This document shows positions 14,601 to 24,990 of a stretch of 64,000 nucleotides of DNA, piece after piece. The first letter of the stretch is position 1; every line of letters begins with the position of its first letter. A program made the position numbers and the translations under genes. Source of the DNA: Paralvinella palmiformis (Eukaryota > Annelida > Polychaeta > Terebellida > Alvinellidae); assembly GCA_025642065.1 (NCBI GenBank), contig JAODUP010000150.1:124001-188000 (forward strand), in the 5' to 3' direction. The notes below the pieces were generated by a model. The model was given only the letters and a program-made list of their open reading frames with translations, did not search any database and was not told where the DNA came from.

Positions 14601-16944
14601 GAAGCCTCCCCTTTTCTAAGACCACACATAATGTGACAGATAAACGTGTAATAAAATCTAATCATCATATATCTCTGGCACACCTGTACCTGTTTGTACA
14701 ACACAAAATACCAATAAAACAAACAAAAAAACACAGACCCTTTTTTCTCCTGATAAAGACATCAGTCTTCAAAGTCTATTTAAAATATTTGGAAGTGAGA
14801 AACTGTATCTGATTTGCTATAATTAACTATCTATCTATGTCCTCAGCTTCACATAGTAAATTAAGTATAAACAAACACAACCACTTGTATAGGCTCAGAA
14901 ATTAATGACCTTTCTCTGTGTACTTTTTGTGTAATTTGACGCCGACTGTAAAACAGAATTCTGCTTCACACATTAAAGTAAGTTTAAAATGTAATTTAGT
15001 AATCTTTATCAGTTTGAAATTACAACTACACACACACACACACACACACAATGATGATTTGTGATTTTCTATATCAGTATTTTTTCACTTCCACATTTCA
15101 GTCTGCAAAGTTAATGCCAATAAACCAGCAGCACAATCATTTGAAGTTGACCTGGATGACATATTTGGTAAAATAAACAACAAAAAATGTAAGCTTAAAC
15201 GCTTCGCCTAAACAACAATTTCACAAGTGATTGGTCTAAGGCTATACTAACCTGATCACATGTATTGATCTTATGTGATGTATTGCTCACTCTGATCCAA
15301 CTGACACACACACAGAGCAGATGTTGTTGTCATGACACAGAAAACAGTCCAGGATTCATTTCAGAAGTTAGTGATTGACTGGTTGAGTTTGTTTACCCCA
15401 AGTGATGATCACACCTGGGACAGATATGACTTAAGGGGGGGGGGCACTGTTTATAGAAATTAGATTATTAGGCCATAGCCTTTTAATGGAGGATAATCAG
15501 GAATCATCCTATAGACATAGTGAAAACTTAGATTTGATTCTATGATCTGGATAGTTATCCGTGCTCTAGAAACTGTGCCATGTTAGTGCCCAAACGTCAC
15601 TCAAAATGTTTCCACACTTCATCTTAATAAACGTATGACTTTATTTTTATATGGGCATAATGTTATTAATGGAATTATTTTAATATTAGTCAATAGGTGT
15701 TAAGTGTTGCATGACAAGGTGGTCCCCATTTGTACTGTGAGTGAATGTGGACTTTATTTAACATTATGGAAACCAGATAATCAGATGAAACATCCCACAG
15801 AGAGAGGTCATGCTGGAATTCTAACTCTCACCCACCAGTCTGTTGTTCACTGTTCTGCTGTGAGATGAAATATTAAATGTTCATCATTAATAGACATGGT
15901 AAATGTGACAACAATAAATTTGGATTTAACAACCATCTCTCTAAAGTAGCTATACCTTTATATAGTGACCAGTAGTTTACTTATATTAATAATAAACAAA
16001 AGGTGACCTCCATGTTCCATAAAAAGCCATTTAATTGTCTCATCAAGTCACTGACCTGATTACGGAGTTAGTTTTGATGTCCATTTAGAAAGCTGTTTAG
16101 GAAGTAAAACACATTCATCATCTAACACTTATAACTAAAAGCAGTAGGTACTCGTATTAGGGTTTGAGAGTACTGAACCCCGAATTAGCTTCTGGTGTTA
16201 AGGGTACTTTATTAAATATAAATTATTAGTATTATTGATGATGCTGTCATATATATAGATGTTTTTCTTCTTAAAATTCATAATTATTCCAGATAGTGAA
16301 ACATATATTTCTACTTTGTTGTTTAAACATCATTCAGTGAAGTGAATGAGATGAAATGCAAATTTTTAGATTCTAAAACCTGATGTATATGTTATCATAC
16401 AGTCATCAAATGTAGGTGGCAGATGGAGAGTGATGACTATGGGATGTTAACACAAAGAAAAGACATAAATACTCCCTCCCTTTTACATAGGTGTATTCAT
16501 ATATACATACTGACAGACGGACAGAGAGACAGGTATGACTCACGTTAGAGCCATCAGCATAACGGCTAGACCACTCTACTGTCAAATTCTCTAGACCCAT
16601 TACCGAGACATATGGAGATGTTTACCTGAGTGTACCTAAGATGGATCATACATGGTTATCATATTTATATCACATGCCACTGCTGGCCATTGTGACAGGT
16701 CATCATCACACTGAGAGAGAAAACATATATTGATAAATATACCACCGTAAGACGGTGAACAGAAAACAAAGAAACATTACAACTTCCACCAAAAAGACTA
16801 CAATTTTTACCCAATTAATAAAACATAAATAACTAAAGAAGCTAGTCTAGTGACAGAACTAAAGTTTTCACATTTATAATATCTGGAAATATCAAACCAA
16901 AAGATGAATAAAGAGTTGAATATAAGAAATGATAAATCACAGTC

Positions 16945-16980
<36 letters not shown>

Positions 16981-19381
16981 GTCACATCACACAGAGTGTA
17001 ATAATTTATCTTCAAACTTTTAAAAGTGTGTGTGTGTGTGTGTGTGTCCGTCCAACCACTATCATTGGGGACATTTTTATTTAAACTACTCATTAACCAC
17101 AATTAAATAAATCATTCACTGAATTTTCTTTCCAATTAGTAGACAGTAGCTTTTGTTTATGCTCTTTTGTCAGACAGGGATCACAGGAAATCATGATAGG
17201 AAAACAGTGGCATCTTCATTATCATTTTCTGTCTATGCACAGATATGAGATCATTATCAGCCCTAAAAAGTTATAAAATTATTAACACCATTTAAAAAAC
17301 TAAAAACATTGTCACCATCAACAAAACCAGAAACAGTTGATAAAATCAGTTTACACTTAATGAGATTAAAACAAAAATGGCCTCAACACAGTTTATATAA
17401 GATAGACATCAATAATAAACAAGTATTAAACGACAGACCTACAACTATCAACATGATGTTAATAGAATACATATAGAATAGATGTATGGATGATCCGGTG
17501 GTTAAATGGATGGATGGATGGATGACAGGATGGATTGATAGATCAGTATTTAGATGGAATTCAGGATAGATAGATGGTCAGACAAGTTGATGAACTAATA
17601 GCTTCAGAATGTAAATAAACTAGAGTGCTGTATTGGGGGGAGGGTCTATGTTTTGTCTGCTGTGACTATTAAGGGCTCTAAAAACAAGTCACTTTGTGGT
17701 TACACCCACAATGAGGTTTTGGTGGTCTGTGTCAACGATCTACACACACACACACACTCTCACACACACACACACACTCTCTCTCTCTCTCTGTCTCACA
17801 AATCACAGATGCCATATTGTTATATTGACCATGAAATAATCTCTATGTTATATTATTTACCATTTGACAATCAGACATTATATATATCCTCATACATATT
17901 ATTTAATGAGATAATTCAGCTAACTGACACAATTATTACAAATAAACAACAATAAGCTGACAGAAACAAAATATTATCAGGATGTTATGTTTAATTATAA
18001 ACAGGAGCCCGTGTTTAACATGGCTATTATTATGAGTCTGTATTAAGTGTGTTTGTGTGTGTGAAGGGGGGGGGGGCTATCTATGTCATGTTTTACCAAC
18101 ATAACCATTCTATCTAGAGATATACACCACATACCTCATATATAACTTGTTAAAGCACTGGGTATTGATCCTAACACATGATGTTAAAAGCCCCAGTCTA
18201 TACGTAGATCACAACAAGAGCCCCCACCCCCCTGTAAATATAGACTCTAACTACCTAGCAATCACCCAGATATGGACTATAGTCAGTCATATGTGTGAAT
18301 ATATACTGTAACAACCGAAAAATCACCGAAAACAAACATGGATGGTACTCAATTATATGTATAACTCAGACAGTATCAAACTGGTTCACAGATTTAACTC
18401 AGCCCACAGGACTAAACTACCCATAGGCTTAACCCAAACATGATCCAAACTATTTATCTCAAATACATTCACCTTCAATCATCGCAACTGATACATCTAT
18501 GATCCAAATGTAAATATAACACAGGCCAAACCCAAACCCGGGTAAAATCGAAACCCAAACACAGACCACGCCCAAATGAAGGCCGAATCCAAACACAGGC
18601 CAAACCTAAACACACACCACACCCAAATATAGGCCAAATCCAAACACAGGCCATACTCAAACATAAGCTAACCTCAGACACAGGCTGCACACACATATTG
18701 GCCAAATTTAGACACAGACCAAGTCCAGACACATTTAAGCCAAACACAATTAGCTTATAGGCCTAACCCAAATACAGCGTACAATCAACCACAGGGTTGA
18801 TCTAAACACAGGCTAGACCCAAACACAGCCCCGATTCCACATGCAGGCGAACTGAAAATATTGACTCATTCTAAATACCGATTCAGCCTAAGTACTGACT
18901 CACCATACACACTTACTCATACTGACTACAGTCCTGATCCAGTCACTTGATCAACTCATCTAATGTCCCATATCCATCTCAAGTACAAGCCCTTGCCCAC
19001 ACCCAAACCCAAACTAGTTATCCACACCTCATCCTTTTATAAGCATCAATGGAATAAAAACATTGGCTCTAAGTCTAAGTATCTTATTTTTACAGTATCA
19101 CCCCAGATAATGACGATATCTCTAATGAACCTTCGATAATCCTTCCCCATCTTTGGTGAGCATCCCAAGACCATGTGTGATGATGACCTTCTAATACAGT
19201 AATAGGTCGGATATTAAATAAATGAATCGAGTCTCTCCCTCTGTGTGTGTGTGTGTGTGTTGAGGTACGTGTATGTATGTCGGTTGTTGTTGAAAGTGTG
19301 TGTGCGCGTGCCCCATACATTATCACTTACCTTATTCTGAGCCTCGGCAGCAAATCCCGATTTCTTAGCTCTGTACGCCAT
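1..19381 (-). CDS. transgelin/calponin-family gene A (5' part, runs off left edge)
   Basis: Two coding exons are visible on the minus strand: exon 1 at 19331-19381 and exon 2 at 200-354, separated by an intron of about 19 kb. Together they give the first 68 residues of a single calponin-homology-domain protein of the transgelin/SM22/Mp20 (myophilin) type. The N-terminus runs MAYRAKKSGFAAEAQNK, then IEANYDQEEARKCLYWIR, then FKDGMILCK. This follows the start of transgelin, where a short basic leader is followed by the first CH helix. Such proteins bind and bundle actin in muscle and cortical cytoskeleton. Both exon borders have GT/AG signals, and the phases (0, then 2) equal those of gene B at 33-42 kb. 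The rest of the CH domain and any calponin repeat lie to the left of the window. Pairing these exons across 19 kb is inferred from homology and phase; no other matching exon lies between them. Confidence 0.82.
200..354 (-). CDS. gene A exon 2 (first half of CH domain)
   Basis: The acceptor CAG precedes position 354 and the donor GTATGT follows position 200. The 155 nt encode 51 residues plus two bases of a lysine codon (phase 2). Visible CH-domain features are the first helix (ARKCLYWIR) and the FKDGMILCK segment, which matches the DGVILSK-type turn of transgelins. The open frame running further upstream (to 426) and downstream (to 175) is intron. Confidence 0.85.
355..1536. other. gene A intron 1, distal part
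   Basis: Non-coding intron sequence. It holds a weak tRNA-like stretch at about 1045-1105 with a B-box-like GGTTCAAATCT, an (AC)n(AT)n microsatellite at 1244-1287, and an AATTCCAATT-containing stretch at 1413-1450 that resembles a longer copy at 25125-25235. Nothing else is recognisable. Confidence 0.5.
1537..1600. repeat. iterated GGACA-type repeat, probable MULE terminus
   Basis: Three to four degenerate copies of a 16-bp unit, GGACAAAACCCCACTC, start at 1537, 1553, about 1569 and about 1584. The same GGACA-initial iterated design forms the inverted ends of the element at 37909-38626, which contains a MULE transposase remnant. This stretch is therefore probably one terminal inverted repeat of the MULE whose transposase remains lie at 2198-3376. 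No clear opposite end was found. Confidence 0.45.
1640..1740 (-). repeat. LINE 3'-tail fragment (L2/CR1-like)
   Basis: Read on the minus strand it contains GTAAAGCACTTTTGAA and GTGCTATATAAATG. This is the style of the 3' end of many L2/CR1-clade LINEs, and the first block is shared with the tail of the plus-strand fragment at 48723-49345 (GTAAAGCACTTTTGATA). It carries no coding sequence. Confidence 0.4.
1754..1820. repeat. (TA)n/(GT)n microsatellite
   Basis: TA dinucleotide runs at 1754-1782 and 1795-1806 are followed by a short GT run to about 1820. Confidence 0.9.
2198..3376 (+). pseudogene. MULE (Mutator-like) transposase with FLYWCH-type zinc finger, broken
   Basis: A FLYWCH-like zinc finger is encoded at 2198-2317, with the GYMYTKKY and RWECFNRTAFSC pattern. 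It is interrupted by a GT..AG intron at 2318-2465, and the HSH ligands follow in the next exon. The frame continues into a MULE transposase core: WFMDETFDVAP carries the first catalytic Asp, DFEQAVMNAI the second, and GCFYHLTQSTWRKVQ is the typical C..H block. Three in-frame stops (2246-2248, 2550-2552, 2670-2672) break it. After about 3170 the conserved C-terminal segment (LRNMCVDRRDGL...GIGH) continues in another frame, and the region expected to hold the third catalytic residue seems deleted. An AATAAA follows near 3450. It is a dead transposon copy inside a host intron, not a host gene. The architecture resembles the animal Phantom group of Mutator elements. Confidence 0.8.
3377..4262. other. 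gene A intron, no gene seen
   Basis: Contains a (GT)n(AT)n microsatellite at 3684-3726. The rest is unassigned; no coding frame with plausible splice sites is visible. Confidence 0.5.
4271..4633 (-). mobile_element. tRNA-derived SINE, family 1, full copy with target-site duplication
   Basis: Read on the minus strand it begins with a tRNA-like head. The A box TGGCCTAGTGG is at 4622-4612 and the B box GGTTCGAACC at 4578-4569. A body of about 290 bp follows, ending in CGAACAACAAAACCAA. The direct repeat TACTGCCT flanks it at 4263-4270 and 4634-4641, the expected mark of LINE-mediated retroposition. Three diverged or truncated relatives lie at 7921-8235, 37576-37722 and 39307-39525. This is the only copy with an intact Pol III promoter. 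Confidence 0.85.
4886..5569 (+). other. two short unexplained open segments in gene A intron
   Basis: One frame at 4886-5002 encodes 38 residues beginning MITKNDVHKLAAVYGEHYDD. A second at 5471-5569, directly after a TAG that could be a splice acceptor, encodes 32 residues (EVLEEEKDYVDNKLKF and on). Both look less random than the surrounding AT-rich DNA, but I recognise neither and cannot join them with confidence. They could be remains of a mobile element or of a small gene. Confidence 0.2.
5767..5920. repeat. AT, TCTA and GA microsatellite cluster
   Basis: (AT)n lies at 5767-5793, imperfect (TCTA)n at about 5803-5825, and (AT)n followed by (GA)n at about 5877-5919. Confidence 0.9.
5979..6145. 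repeat. GGCCGAGATCGAC inverted and tandem repeat
   Basis: The 13-mer CGATCTCGGCCCA at 6020-6032 is repeated in inverse orientation at 6098-6110 and 6130-6142, the last two 32 bp apart. A partial copy lies near 5980. The GC-rich content stands out from the AT-rich surroundings. It could be part of a fold-back DNA transposon; no transposase is seen. Confidence 0.5.
6885..7030 (+). mobile_element. SINE family 2, diverged copy
   Basis: Carries a worn tRNA-like head and the family 3' block (GAGTCATATG...GTGTGAGC...GAGGCTAAATGACTCAA), followed by an AAT-rich tail. It matches the copies at 25930-26112 and 53796-53970. Confidence 0.6.
7172..7600. other. gene A intron, microsatellites
   Basis: Short CT and TA runs at 7172-7205, CTAT-type repeats at about 7285-7320, and a (GT)n run at 7566-7591. 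No gene is seen. Confidence 0.6.
7640..8620. repeat. diverged minisatellite (about 41-bp unit) split by a SINE
   Basis: Degenerate tandem copies of a unit of about 41 bp containing TTGACACAGGTAGATAAACT and a variable spacer. The array is interrupted by the family 1 SINE at 7921-8235, so the array is older than the insertion. The copies nearest the right end (8520-8600) are the most alike. Confidence 0.75.
7921..8235 (+). mobile_element. SINE family 1, copy lacking most of its tRNA head
   Basis: Matches the body of the full copy at 4271-4633 from the CGTAAGAGGTCGAAAC block to the CGAACAACAAAACC end. Only AGGTTCG remains of the B box at the left, so it lacks an intact Pol III promoter. It is inserted in the minisatellite at 7640-8620. 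Confidence 0.8.
8640..12140. other. gene A intron: microsatellites and a tRNA-like fragment
   Basis: No gene seen. It holds a C10 run near 8711, (AC)n at 9104-9129, (AT)n at 9151-9187, and a minus-strand tRNA-like stretch at 9349-9405 (A-box-like TGGCTCTTGTGATAGAGC, B-box-like GGTTCAAATCC), which is probably a SINE head. Further along are (GT)n at 9541-9574, CA/GA at 10426-10454, a G14 run at 11251-11264, (CT)n at 11394-11418 and (GT)n at 11575-11606. Open frames here come from the repeats. Confidence 0.6.
12165..12240 (+). mobile_element. tRNA-like SINE fragment
   Basis: Contains an A-box-like TGGCTTAGTGTTAATGGGC and a B-box-like CGTTCAGATCC at about tRNA spacing. It lacks a foldable acceptor stem, so it is read as a SINE head rather than a tRNA gene. 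Confidence 0.4.
12241..15101. other. gene A intron, no gene seen
   Basis: AT-rich sequence with small repeats: a TA run at about 12272, a C8 run near 12622, ACT repeats at about 13232-13250, a GT run at about 13352-13370 and (AC)n at 15027-15050. No supported exon. Confidence 0.5.
15102..15211 (+). CDS. possible terminal coding exon, unknown protein
   Basis: A pyrimidine-rich tract and TTTCAG precede this plus-strand segment. After two bases of a split codon it reads CKVNANKPAAQSFEVDLDDI, then FGKINNKKCKLKRFA, and stops at 15209-15211. The acidic stretch followed by a basic tail, the good acceptor and the single stop make it look like a real last exon. No partner exon was identified upstream, and I do not recognise the protein. 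It lies inside the antisense gene A intron, so it could belong to a nested gene or a retro-inserted fragment. Confidence 0.3.
15212..18369. other. gene A intron, microsatellites
   Basis: No supported gene. Notable repeats are (TA)n at 16948-16979, (GT)n at 17026-17048, (GGAT)n at about 17508-17530, an AC/CT cluster at 17742-17793 and a G9 run near 18066. A worn tRNA-like stretch may lie near 16540-16580 on the minus strand. Confidence 0.5.
18430..18860. repeat. imperfect 18-bp minisatellite
   Basis: Many degenerate copies of a unit of about 18 bp such as CAGGCCAAATCCAAACAC. The minus-strand open frame at 18475-18747 (a Gly/Leu/Trp-rich 90-residue peptide) is a translation of this array, not a gene. 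Confidence 0.75.
19331..19381 (-). CDS. gene A exon 1 (start codon)
   Basis: The ATG is at 19381-19379 and the exon has 17 codons ending AAT AAG, followed by the donor GTAAGT. The encoded MAYRAKKSGFAAEAQNK resembles the transgelin leader, including the serine-glycine pair before the first helix. The intron is phase 0. Confidence 0.82.
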
Positions 19382-19888
19382 CACAACAGTTGACGATCTA
19401 TGAGAACAAAAACTATCACCGTGGTTACCTCTCCTTTGACGTTAGACGGAAGGACAGATGGACGATACAGACGACGTCGACGGAAGAGCTGATTGGGGTC
19501 AATCGACGTTAAAGATGACGACAATTAGCTAGATATTTCTATATGTTCTGATATGTAATCCGTCCGAAGTGAGAGCAGAACCAGTTATATGGCTCCAGGA
19601 TAGCTTATATGGCCTTATACAGGCATGAATCACAGTGTCACAGCAGCCAGACACTAACACACTATCACATACTAGAGCTATCACTGGCTGGTCGACCACT
19701 ACACACTGTCATGTAGATAACACTTGTCTGGGTGTGAATCAGATGAATTTGTTTTGACTCGAAAAGGGTTTTTGAAATTCATTCATTGTGCATGATACAC
19801 TAATTAATTGCCAACTTATATATCTGTTATTTATTTATTTTTCCAGGTAAACGCCATTCTTTAATATAAACTTATACAACCATAACAG

Positions 19889-19936
<48 letters not shown>

Positions 19937-21070
19937 CACTTCTTTTACTACTACCACCACAACTACTTTTTTTACAAAATCAGAAGAGATTATAACTTAT
20001 TGGAGTAGTTTCATTTCGGTCACTAACTTTGCCGTTTCATGAATAAAAACCAAATAATTTAGCTTTACCTTTAACTACATAATATGACAGTGTGGCTTGT
20101 CGTTTAGCTTCATACCAGCTAACCCCCCCCCTCCCTTCCTGCGCGTGTGTCTTCTGCCAACAACACAGAACGATGACTCATACAAAGGTTATAATTATAC
20201 AGTCACCGTGTACCAAACTAGAGACGAGATTTGTTAGAGAAAGTATCCGAGCTGCGAAAAATCTCTTTACAAAGAGCCACTCAAATACGAAATGTGTATT
20301 AAAAAAAAGAGATAAGTGTACCTTACTGATGTATGTAGAGTATGTAAGAGAGTCGGGGCTGGGGGGGGGGGGGGGTGTAAACTATTCAGATTTATGTTAG
20401 CGTTGTTATGTGCTAGTCCTAACGCCAGGTGTCGCACACTGACTTCGATAAAAACGCCTATTTTAAAACGTTCTGTTGATTATTCCTAATATAAGCATAT
20501 GCATATTCAAATACTACCAACAAAGTGCCTGTATAAATTTAGTACCCGTTTCTACATTGATCTACAGGCACAATCATGTCAATTATTATAAATCATAAAT
20601 TAATACATTAATCCAGAGAGAAGCACAAAGAAGTTATAATTAGTAAACAAGTGAGTCATCTCCGTAAGAAGTCTGATCATTATTTTATGTTCTGGATCAG
20701 ATATATTAATCCTCCATTATTTAAACGCGTGTATCTTCTCGTAAATCACACATTCACTCATTGTATGTATTTGTGTAATATATCATTGGTTCCAGAGTCT
20801 TCCCTGGGGGGGGGGTTGAACTAAGGATAGTCTAGCTAGTTTAGGTCTCAAGAACTTCTCTCATATGTGTGTGTGTGGGGGGGTGTAATAAGAACACTAG
20901 GATGGGTGTAGTCGACAAATCCCCTCCCCCCCCCACAGTACCGTCCTGACAATAAGTTATTTAATACATTGGTCTTTAATTGATATAATAGTCAAACGAC
21001 TAGTTCTCAATCTTCTAGTCATTCACATTACGCATACTTATATATATATATATATATCTAGTCATGACTG
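19382..21070. other. 5' flank of gene A and intergenic DNA
   Basis: The first 300 bases upstream of the start codon probably hold the 5' UTR and promoter (see CArG-like boxes). Beyond that: (TAA)n at about 19888-19932, G-runs near 20362 and 20806, and C-runs near 20123 and 20926. No gene is seen. Confidence 0.5.
19583..19612. promoter_or_regulatory. two CArG-like boxes upstream of gene A
   Basis: AGTTATATGG (19583-19592) and GCTTATATGG (19603-19612) lie about 200-230 bp upstream of the gene A start codon and exactly 20 bp apart. They match the serum response factor consensus CC(A/T)6GG with two and one mismatches. Vertebrate SM22/transgelin promoters are classical CArG-box targets, so the placement is suggestive. 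Neither box is a perfect match, so function is inference only. Confidence 0.3.
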
Positions 21071-21074
21071 TACT

Positions 21075-21647
21075 GAGGCTGGTGGTGTTATACACCCACT
21101 GTGTAGACTGTAACGACGCTGGTGGTGTTATACACCCACTGTGTAGACTGTAACGACGCTGGTGGTGTTATACACCCACTGTGTAGACTGTAACGACGCT
21201 GGTGGTGTTATACACCCACTGTGTAGACTGTAACGACGCTGGTGGCGTTATACACCCACTGTGTAGACTGTAACGACGCTGGTGGCGTTATACACCCACT
21301 GTGTAGACTGTAACGACGCTGGTGGTGTTATACACCCATTGTGTAGACTGTAACGACGCTGGTGGTGTTATACACCCATTGTGTAGACTGTAACGACGCT
21401 GGTGAATGTGGTGTTATACACCCACTATGTAAACTGTAGCGACGCTGGTGATGGTGGTGTTATACACCCATTGTGTAGACTGTAACGACGCTGGTGGTGT
21501 TATACACCCACTGTGTAGACTGTAACGACGCTGGTGGTGTTATACACCCATTGTGTAGACTGTAACGACGCTGGTGGTGTTATACACCCATTGTGTAGAC
21601 TGTAACGACGCTGGTGGTGTTATACACCCACTATGTAGACTGTAACA
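21075..21647. repeat. 40-bp minisatellite, about 14 copies
   Basis: Near-perfect tandem copies of a 40-bp unit containing GACGCTGGTGGTGTTATACA and GTGTAGACTGTAAC. Variation is limited to GGTG/GGCG, ACCCACT/ACCCATT and short insertions in two units near 21404 and 21448. The high identity implies recent expansion. There are no spacers, so it is not CRISPR-like. Confidence 0.95.
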
Positions 21648-21656
21648 TGTAAGGCT

Positions 21657-24600
21657 ATGAATAAAAAAGAAATACGTGAAAAAATCGTTAAACATATTCT
21701 AAGTAGAAAGGATTTACATAAAACAACGTCACTAATCTTAAATAACAGTCTACAGTCCATTGACCTCAGGTCAATGCTACAGTCCCATTAATTGGCAAAA
21801 TAAATTATTGAAAAACTTAGGGTTTAATTTTATTTAAAACTTTGGCGCGCAAATGCAACAGAAGGTATTGTTAATAGTTAGTATTTTCTGTCTGGAGTTT
21901 TGTAATCTTTTACCTGATATTTAATATTCGCAGTTTGCCAAACAAATTTAGAGAACTGAAAGAAATAATCTCTCGATTCCATGATATAAAAAATAATGTG
22001 CATTGCATAATGTTGTGTATAACATTCTTAACTGATAACAACTATGTATTTTATACAATCCCGGGTTATGAATTAGTCTGCAGAAATAGACAGACTGGTT
22101 CACGAGGTGGTGTTGCTATGTATATCAGGGATGATTTAAATTACATTATCCGTGATGATATTTCTGTTAATATCGACGGTAAATTTGAATCAATATTTAT
22201 TGAGGCTCACTCAAAAACTGTTAATTGTATCTTTGGTGAAATATACCGAGTTCCTAATACCGGTGAAATAATATCGATTAGTTACTATGAAACGAGTTTA
22301 AATAAACTCCAACATATTCAAAAAGACATTGTGTTGAGAACCAATCATAATTTCGATATTTCTGAGTTGATGGACATTTTCCTAAATGCAGGCCTCTTAC
22401 CTACAATTACAAAGCCAACCAGAAAAACGCATAGTACGGCCACTCTTATTAACAACATATACATCAAAACAAGTAAAGAAATTAAATTAGCATCAGAAAT
22501 AATATTAAATAACATATCAGATCATTTACCAGTGTTCTGGTTTTCCGAAAAATATAAATCCATGAAAACTGAGCCTTTAATCTTTGAGCATAAAAAATTC
22601 AATAACAACATATATCAAGAAATTTGTGAGGCCTTATCAAAAACAGATTAGTTTAGTCTAAATAATTATAGATAAAATAAATGATGTAATAGAATATTTT
22701 GCACCTATAAAGATAACCAAAATACATGCCAAACATGTAATACGAGAAACATGGAGGATAACCTCCGAAATCCTACATTCATCAAAACACTTAGATAAAC
22801 TTTATAAAAAGCAATTGGGTAAAGAAAACCTATCACGGGAACATGTTGAATATATAACTTACAAAATTAATTTTACCAGAATCAAACGTAAACAAAGGGA
22901 GATATATTATGGTAACTTATTTCAACAATACAAATAAAACATTAAAATATGGATCACATTAAATGAGATACTCAACAGAAAAAATTACAAAACATCAATA
23001 TTAAATTTATTCAAAATAGATAACACAATTGAAAACGACTCCACTTACATTGCAAACAAATTTAGCGAATTTTTCTCTGAGATTGGACCTAAATATGCTT
23101 CTAATTTATCACCGTCCAACACAAATTATCAAACCTACATGCCGACATGTAAGAAAGTAACATCTCTATATTTTCGTCCTACTGACAGTAAAGAAATAAT
23201 AAACACTATAAATTCTCTAAAACTCAAAACGAGTTGTGGACATGACAATGTGAATACACTATTAATAAAACAAATACAATTTGCCATTTCGTTACCACTT
23301 AGCATAGTTATAAATAAATCGATGGAAACCGGTGTTTTCCCGTCAAAACTTAAAATTGCAAAAGTAATACCAATATCTAAATCAAAAGATAAACAAAGTT
23401 TTACAAATAATAGTCCAATTTCGCTTTTACCTAACATATTCAAAATATATGAAAAAAATAGTCCATAATTGTTTGTATAATTACATGACAATTAACTCGT
23501 TAATGGACGAGAACCAATATGGCTTCCGTAAAGGTCACTCCACAATAAATGCAGTTTCCAAATTTAGTTATGCATTGGAATCGAGTAATTAAAATCTTTC
23601 TGTGTTCCTGGACCTCTCTAAGGCCTTTGATACAATAAATCACAATCTTTTATGTAACAAATTATGCCATTACGGCATACGCGGTGTTGCCTTAGAGTGG
23701 TTCATGAGCTATCTAACCGAGAGAAAACAATATGTCTATTATAAATGTATTGATTCAAAATTATTTCCCATAACTTGTGGTGTATCCGGGGGATCCGTTT
23801 GGGACCACTCCTCTTCATTTTATACTCAAATGATCTACCAGAATCCCTCCAATGTATACTATTTGCAGGTGATACAACTATTTATGTATCTAGTAAAAAT
23901 ATTACGGAATTATAAAAACTCTATATTCAAGACATTACATCATTAGCTGAGTGGTTTAAGGTGAATAAACTATCTTTAAATATAAGCAAAACACATCATG
24001 TACTCTTCTAAACAAAATAAGAATGTTAAGTTGGACACGCATGTATTAAATTAGGTAATAAAATTATTAATCGAGTTAAATAAGTCAAATATCTCTGACT
24101 ACTAATAGATGAAAATCTAAACTGGCATGAGCATATAGACAGTTGTAGATCAAACATATCTGGTGGACTATATGCCCTCAATAAAATTAAGCATATCTTA
24201 AGTACACACAATATGAGAACAGTATACCACAGCTTGATATATCCCTATTTAACATATGGCACGTTATTGTGGGGTTGTAGTCACTCAACGTACTTACGGA
24301 GATTATAAATTTTACAGAAAAAGGCAATCAGGACCGTCTCGAAATCAAACTATAATGCTCATACCGAACCCTTATTTAAGAAGCTACAGATTCTCAAGCT
24401 AAAGGACATATGTACTTTTCAATTTTCAAAAATAATGTATTCATTCATTAATATCTCTTTACCAGATCCCCTAATGACGATGTTCACTGTAAATAGACAT
24501 ATTCATTCACACGAAACAAGATGCATTCACCAGCCACACATACAATACAGAAAAACAGCATTGTTATCAAAGACATTTATTTACCTAGCACCTGAAATAT

Positions 24601-24990
24601 GATACAAACTGCCAGAAACAATAAGACGGTTGAGGTCGCAACATAACTTTAATAAATCTGTATATAAATTTCTTACGAACTCAAATTAACAAAGTCGTTT
24701 ATAAATTACATAAATTGTATAATTTATTGTACAATATTACATTATATTATGTTATGCTATCGCCATAATCAGCGCACTTCGACAGTGGACATAGACAGTT
24801 AAATATGTAACTTTTAGGCCACTCCGCCTCCTCGTATAATCAATTATGTTCTACATGTTTGGTGTTTATTTTGGAGGTTACAGCTTTTTGCTTGTTTGTT
24901 GACCTGATGGTATATACTTGTAAATAATATTATGTGATATAGATATGTAATAACGTTACTGTATATATCATCTAATACAATTACTACTAC
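21657..24990 (+). pseudogene. decayed LINE (non-LTR retrotransposon)
   Basis: Plus-strand remains of an endonuclease/reverse transcriptase polyprotein. The endonuclease part (21935-22651) shows RGGVAMYIRDD and ISDHLPVFW. The RT part (about 23139-23946) shows [16 protein letters not shown] and [11 protein letters not shown]. The C-terminal part to about 24690 shows WHEHIDS, YPYLTYGTLLWG and LQKKAIR. Several stops and frameshifts break it, including a 1-base loss near 23800 just after the CGVSGGSV block. The RT active site FADD reads FAGD near 23870-23880, so a catalytic Asp is lost. The style fits a Jockey/CR1/L2-type element. A 44-residue frame at 21657-21791 may be part of its 5' region. The 3' end probably lies near the TAC repeat at 24980-24997. 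Confidence 0.85.

Noticed and set aside
18475..18747. 90-residue Cys/Trp-rich protein
   Set aside because: It is a translation of the 18-bp minisatellite and has no start context or splice support.
21075..21647. CRISPR-like array
   Set aside because: The 40-bp unit is contiguous with no unique spacers, and the genome is eukaryotic; it is a minisatellite.
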